This document shows positions 60,578 to 64,000 of a stretch of 64,000 bases of DNA, one piece after another. The notes under the pieces are model-generated. The model had not been told where the DNA came from, did not search any database, and saw nothing but the letters and a program-made list of their open reading frames with translations. The translations under genes were made by a program, and so were the position numbers. How positions within the stretch are numbered: the stretch's first letter is position 1; each line of letters begins with the position of its first letter. The DNA comes from Ancylobacter sp. SL191 (GTDB taxonomy: Bacteria > Pseudomonadota > Alphaproteobacteria > Rhizobiales > Xanthobacteraceae), in the NCBI RefSeq assembly GCF_026625645.1, contig NZ_CP113056.1, forward strand, positions 1,302,001-1,366,000, given 5' to 3'.

Positions 60578-61906
60578 TCACCCCTTCAGCAATTCGTCGC
60601 GGATTTCCGACACCGCGTTCTCGTGGCTGGAGAAGCCCTCATAGCGGGCGAGGCGGCGGGCGTGCTGGGCGAATTCGGGATAGGCGCCGGCGGTGACATA
60701 GCCGATGGAGGAGCGCTTGAGGAAATCCGTCACCGAGAGCGGGCCATAGGTGCGGGCCCAGCGGCTGGTCGGCAGCACGGCGTTGGGGCCGAGCACGAAA
60801 TTGGCGATGGTGACCGGCGTGTGCGGCCCCATCAGCACTTCCGCCGCCTCGGTGATGCGGCCGAGATGGGCGAAGGGGTCGGTGGAGAGGATTTCCAGAT
60901 GCTCGGGCGCATAGGCGTTGATGAAGTCGATGCTCTCCTGAACGGATGAGGTCAGCACGATGCCGCCGCACTTGCCGGTGAGGACCGCTTTGGAGAAGGC
61001 GACGCGCTGCTCGCTCATGCGCGCCCAGAGGCCCGGCAGGGCTTTCAGCGCGGCCTCGGCCACCTCGCGCGAATGGGTGACGAGATAGGCGGAGCTGTCC
61101 GGCCCATGCTCGGCCTCGATCAGCAGGTCCAGCGCGGCGACCGCGCCATTCACCGTGCCGTCGGCGAAGATGATGGCTTCCGATGGGCCAGCCGGCAGGC
61201 CGGTGTCGATGATGTCGGAGAGCAGCCGCTTGGCCGCCACCAGCCAGGGCGAGCCGGGGCCGACGATCTTGATCGCCTTGCCGACGGTCTGCGTGCCATG
61301 GGCGACCGCCGCCACGGCCTGCGCGCCGCCGCTTTTATAGACCGTCTCGACGCCAGCGAGCCGGGCGGCGACCAACGTGGCCGCGTCCACGCCGCCATCC
61401 TCGGTCGGCGGCGTCACAATCGCGATGTTCGGCACCTTGGCGACGCTCGCCGGCACGGCGGTCATCATGGTGACGGAGGGAAAGGCGCCCTTGCCGCGCG
61501 GCACATAGAGCGCGACGGAGGAAATCGGCGTCCAGCGGTCGCCGGCGAAGGCGCCGGGGCGCACCTCCTTCAGCCACATCGGCTCGGGCGCCTGCTCCTC
61601 ATGGAAGCTGCGGATGTTGGAGATGCCGAAGCGGATGCTGTCGATCACCTCGGGGGCGACCTTGGTGAAGGCCTCGTCGAACTCGGCCTCGGTCGCCTTG
61701 ATCCGGTCGGGCGACAGATTGGCCTTGTCGAAATCGCGGGCGAAGCGGGCCAGCGCCGCGTCGCCCTCGGTGCGCACCGCCTCGATGATCGGGCGCACCT
61801 TGTCGATGAAGCCGGAGAGATCGGTTTCCGAGCGCTTGAGCAGGGCGGCGCGGCCGGTCGCGTCCAGCGTCGCCAGCTCGTGAAGGTTGCAGATGGAATC
61901 CGCCAT
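60578..61906 (-). CDS. HisD-family NAD-dependent dehydrogenase
   Basis: A 442-aa protein of the histidinol dehydrogenase family. It has SVALYVPRGKGAFPSVTMMT, KIVGPGSPWLVAAKRLL, the Zn-Gln/His region LLIEAEHGPDSSAYL and the catalytic YAPEHLEIL (Glu-His). No other his gene is here; the neighbours are an SDR and a zinc dehydrogenase, as in hpsN-O-P of dihydroxypropanesulfonate catabolism, where HpsN is a HisD homologue. So it may oxidise a diol or sulfonated diol to the acid. True HisD is the alternative. The GTG/ATG at 61906 with no strong ribosome site is used. Confidence 0.85.
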   Translation of the reverse strand: MADSICNLHELATLDATGRAALLKRSETDLSGFIDKVRPIIEAVRTEGDAALARFARDFDKANLSPDRIKATEAEFDEAFTKVAPEVIDSIRFGISNIRSFHEEQAPEPMWLKEVRPGAFAGDRWTPISSVALYVPRGKGAFPSVTMMTAVPASVAKVPNIAIVTPPTEDGGVDAATLVAARLAGVETVYKSGGAQAVAAVAHGTQTVGKAIKIVGPGSPWLVAAKRLLSDIIDTGLPAGPSEAIIFADGTVNGAVAALDLLIEAEHGPDSSAYLVTHSREVAEAALKALPGLWARMSEQRVAFSKAVLTGKCGGIVLTSSVQESIDFINAYAPEHLEILSTDPFAHLGRITEAAEVLMGPHTPVTIANFVLGPNAVLPTSRWARTYGPLSVTDFLKRSSIGYVTAGAYPEFAQHARRLARYEGFSSHENAVSEIRDELLKG

Positions 61907-62062
61907 GGTTCAGGCCCTCAACATCACGTGTCGCGGGGCAATATGTACATACATATTAGCCCGCCCGTGAGACCAAAATTTTCGCGCCACCTGCCCAATT
62001 CGCGGGCGGGTGGGACGCGGCGCGGGCCCCAGATCGAAGCCAAAATCAGATTGAGGCCAAAA

Positions 62063-62842
62063 TCAGATTGAGGCCAGGAAGCCGCCATCGACCGGGAAGC
62101 ACTGGCCGGTGATGTAGCCGGAGGCGTCGCTGGCGAGGAAGATGACAAGGCCGGCGAGGTCGCCCAATTCGCCGAACCGGCCGAGCGGGATTTTCGGCAG
62201 CATGGCCGCCTGCCAGGCGGGATCGGCGTAGAACACTTCCGTCATCGCCGTGCGGAAATAGCCGGGCGCGATGGCGTTGACGCGGATGCCGAGCGGCGCC
62301 CACTCCGTCGCCAGCGCGCGGGTCATGCCGAGCAGGCCGGTCTTGGACGAGCCATAGGGCACGGCGGTTGGGATGCCGACCTCGGAAGTGAGCGAGCACA
62401 GATTGATGATGGCGCCGCCGCCTTTGCCTGCGCCGCCCGCGCGCATCGCCTTCGCGGCCGCCTGCGCGCAGAAGAAGGCGCCCTTGAGATTGGTGTCGAG
62501 AATGGCGTCCCACAGCGCCTCCTCCACCTCCAGCGCCGGGCAGACCTGCTCCATGCCGGCATTGTTGACGAGGATGTCGAGCCCGCCCAGCGCGGTGGCC
62601 GCCGCCGCGACGGTTGAGCGGATGCCGGCGACATCGGTGACGTCGAGCGCCAGCGGGATGGCCCGTCGGCCATGGGCTTCGATGGCGGCTTTCGTCTCCG
62701 CGAGGGAGGCCGCGTCGCGCGCGGTGATCGCCACATCCGCCCCGGCGGAAGCCAGCGCGGTCGCCAGCGCCGCGCCGATGCCGCGGCTGGCGCCGGTGAC
62801 GAGGGCGGTGCGGCCGGTGAGGTCGAACAGGGGCTGGGTCAT
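62063..62842 (-). CDS. SDR family oxidoreductase
   Basis: A 259-aa short-chain dehydrogenase. The NAD motif is VTGASRGIGAALA; NNAG, INLCSLTS (Ser), and YGSSKTGLLG (Tyr-Lys) give the catalytic triad; the C-terminus GQCFPVDGGFLASI is typical. The start at 62842 is chosen because the longer frame upstream is built of REP-like palindromes. It precedes the HisD-family gene on the same strand with 156 bp between. Family fits HpsO-like and gluconate 5-dehydrogenase-like enzymes. Confidence 0.88.
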   Translation of the reverse strand: MTQPLFDLTGRTALVTGASRGIGAALATALASAGADVAITARDAASLAETKAAIEAHGRRAIPLALDVTDVAGIRSTVAAAATALGGLDILVNNAGMEQVCPALEVEEALWDAILDTNLKGAFFCAQAAAKAMRAGGAGKGGGAIINLCSLTSEVGIPTAVPYGSSKTGLLGMTRALATEWAPLGIRVNAIAPGYFRTAMTEVFYADPAWQAAMLPKIPLGRFGELGDLAGLVIFLASDASGYITGQCFPVDGGFLASI

Positions 62843-62878
62843 CGGAGGTTCACTCGGGTCGGCGTTGTCGCGGCGGGA

Positions 62879-63398
62879 CGTCGTGGATGGCCGGGCCAAG
62901 CCCGGCCATGACGGTGTTCTTTTGGCTGTCGGGCCATTCCCCCCGCACGACGTCATCCCCGGGCTTGGCCCGGGGATCCACGACTTGGGGCCGGGCGCAG
63001 GGCGGGAAGGCGTGGAGGACCGGATCAAGTCCGGCCATGACGGTGTTCTGTTTCATCGGGCGTCGTCTCCCAAGAGGACGCCCTGACGGTTGTTCTGTGG
63101 GCTGTCGGGGCATCCTACCTCCCAAACCACGTCATCCCCGGGCTTGACCCGGGGATCCACGACTTGGACCAGATGCGCCGTGGAAGTCGTGGATGGCCGG
63201 ATCAAGTCCGGCCATGACGGTGTTCTGTTTCATCGGGCGTCGTCTCCCAAGAGGACGCCCTGACGGTGTTCTGTGGGCTGTCGAGGCATCTCACCCCCCG
63301 CACGACGTCATCCCCGGGCTTGGCCCGGGGATCCACGCTTTTGGGCCGGGTGTGTGACGGCAAGTCGTGGATGGCCGGGCCAAGCCCGGCCATGACGT
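62879..63398. repeat. REP-like palindrome cluster with a 177-bp duplication
   Basis: The 626-bp gap between the SDR and the ABC ATPase gene has no gene. It has GTGGATGGCCGG..CCGGCCATGAC units at about 62883, 63012, 63188 and 63366 and GTCATCCCCGGG..GGGGATCCAC units at about 62950, 63130 and 63306, in alternation. A segment with TTTCATCGGGCGTCGTCTCC and AAGAGGACGCCCTGACGG occurs twice, 177 bp apart (about 63022 and 63199). Confidence 0.9.
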
Positions 63399-63468
63399 GG
63401 TTCTGTGGGGTGGGCGACTGGCATTTGGCGGAAGGGGTAGTCGTCCGCGCCGCCCCTCAATCCCGCCC

Positions 63469-64000
63469 TCAGTGCTCATCGTCCTTGATCTCGTTCTTCA
63501 GGAGCTCAAGGATCTGCCGCTTCACCGCGATGAAGGCGGGGTCCATCACCATGTCCATCGAGCGCGGGCGGGCGATGGGGACGATGATCTCCTCCTTCAG
63601 CCGGCCGGGGCGGGCGGTCATCACATAAATGCGGTCGCCGAGCAGGATGGCTTCGTCAATGTCATGGGTGACGAAGAGGACGGTCTTGCGGTTCTCCTCC
63701 CACACCCGCAGCAAGAGCTTCTGCATGGTGTTGCGGGTCTGGCTGTCCAGCGCGCCGAAGGGCTCGTCCATCAGCAGGATCTTCGGGTCGTTGGCGAGCG
63801 CGCGGGCGATGGCCACGCGCTGCATCATGCCGCCGGAGAGCTGCTTGGGGTAGGCGTCGTGGAAGGCGGCGAGACCGGTCTCGTTGAGGTAGCGGTTGAC
63901 GATCTCCTCGCGCTCGGCCGCCGGCACCTTGCGGCGCTTCAGCCCGAACTCGACGTTCTCCCGTACGGTGAGCCAGGGGAACAGCGTGTAGGACTGGAAC
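63469..64000 (-). CDS. ABC transporter ATP-binding protein, nitrate/sulfonate/taurine type (partial)
   Basis: The C-terminal 177 residues of an ATPase; the 5' part lies past the window end. The Q-loop FQSYTLFPWLTVRENVEFGL is at the very edge, then signature LSGGMMQRVAIARALA, Walker B ILLMDEPFGALD, H-loop FVTHDIDEAILLGDRIYVMT and the typical PGRLKEEI tail. This is the SsuB/TauB/NrtD class, which imports sulfonates, taurine, nitrate or related anions. It is upstream of the SDR-HisD-ADH set on the same strand. Confidence 0.92.
   Translation of the reverse strand, partial: FQSYTLFPWLTVRENVEFGLKRRKVPAAEREEIVNRYLNETGLAAFHDAYPKQLSGGMMQRVAIARALANDPKILLMDEPFGALDSQTRNTMQKLLLRVWEENRKTVLFVTHDIDEAILLGDRIYVMTARPGRLKEEIIVPIARPRSMDMVMDPAFIAVKRQILELLKNEIKDDEH

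Noticed and set aside
60578..61906. Histidine biosynthesis HisD as the firm assignment
   Set aside because: No other his genes nearby and the neighbours are catabolic dehydrogenases; kept as HisD-family with the role left open.

Overview
The window reads as chromosomal DNA of a high-GC alphaproteobacterium of the order Hyphomicrobiales (Rhizobiales), plausibly Xanthobacteraceae (Ancylobacter, Starkeya or Xanthobacter type). This placement is inference. It rests on high GC, MucR, the order glnK-amtB / aminotransferase / ftsK / lolA / xth, the order lptM / lysA / TIGR02302 protein, ftsEX followed by a YdcF-like gene, and REP-like palindromes of the type common in this order. No rRNA, tRNA, transposase, integrase or CRISPR array was recognised by eye.

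Region 1 (0-28 kb) is mostly housekeeping. It holds a class-I amidotransferase with a GntR regulator, a Trm112-like protein, a UbiH-type hydroxylase, TesB thioesterase, and the nitrogen pair glnK-amtB behind a near-consensus sigma-54 promoter. Next come a DapC-like aminotransferase, ftsK, lolA (interrupted in this sequence by a frameshift in a 7-C run), xth, lptM, lysA, a TIGR02302 membrane protein, a tandem palindrome array, hpt, ftsE-ftsX, a YdcF-like protein, a ChaC-like cyclotransferase and a DUF2125 protein. The Entner-Doudoroff entry genes zwf-pgl-edd close the region.

Region 2 (28-35 kb) starts with an AT-rich regulatory island, then a tripartite tricarboxylate transporter tctC-tctB-tctA with a GntR/FCD regulator behind it. 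A TerB-like protein and a glutamine-amidotransferase-like protein follow.

Region 3 (35-48 kb) is a surface-polysaccharide locus. Eight tightly packed minus-strand genes run from 45250 down to 35263: an inositol-monophosphatase-family protein, a NeuB-like synthase fused to a MptE/MAF-like domain, a KdsB-like CMP-sugar synthetase, an 89-aa orphan, a 923-aa fusion of putative capsule glycosyltransferase, HAD and UbiA-like membrane domains, an ABC flippase/exporter and two glycosyltransferases. Two more glycosyltransferases diverge on the plus strand, and a mucR gene lies next to them. The first three genes look like synthesis, dephosphorylation and CMP activation of an ulosonic acid, which the fusion protein could then use. 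This is the best candidate in the window for an undescribed pathway.

Region 4 (48-57 kb) has a TenA-like protein and an SDR, then a purine catabolic operon: cofactor-independent uricase, a FAD subunit, a fused 2Fe-2S/molybdenum hydroxylase, guanine deaminase, and an OHCU decarboxylase/HIU hydrolase fusion. Together these lead from guanine/xanthine through urate to S-allantoin.

Region 5 (57-64 kb) carries minus-strand oxidoreductases: an FMN alpha-hydroxy-acid oxidase, an APH-fold protein, a zinc alcohol dehydrogenase, a HisD-family dehydrogenase and an SDR. After a palindrome array comes the C-terminal part of a nitrate/sulfonate/taurine-type ABC ATPase cut by the window end. The dehydrogenase trio resembles the enzyme families used for dihydroxypropanesulfonate catabolism, but the substrate is not proven.
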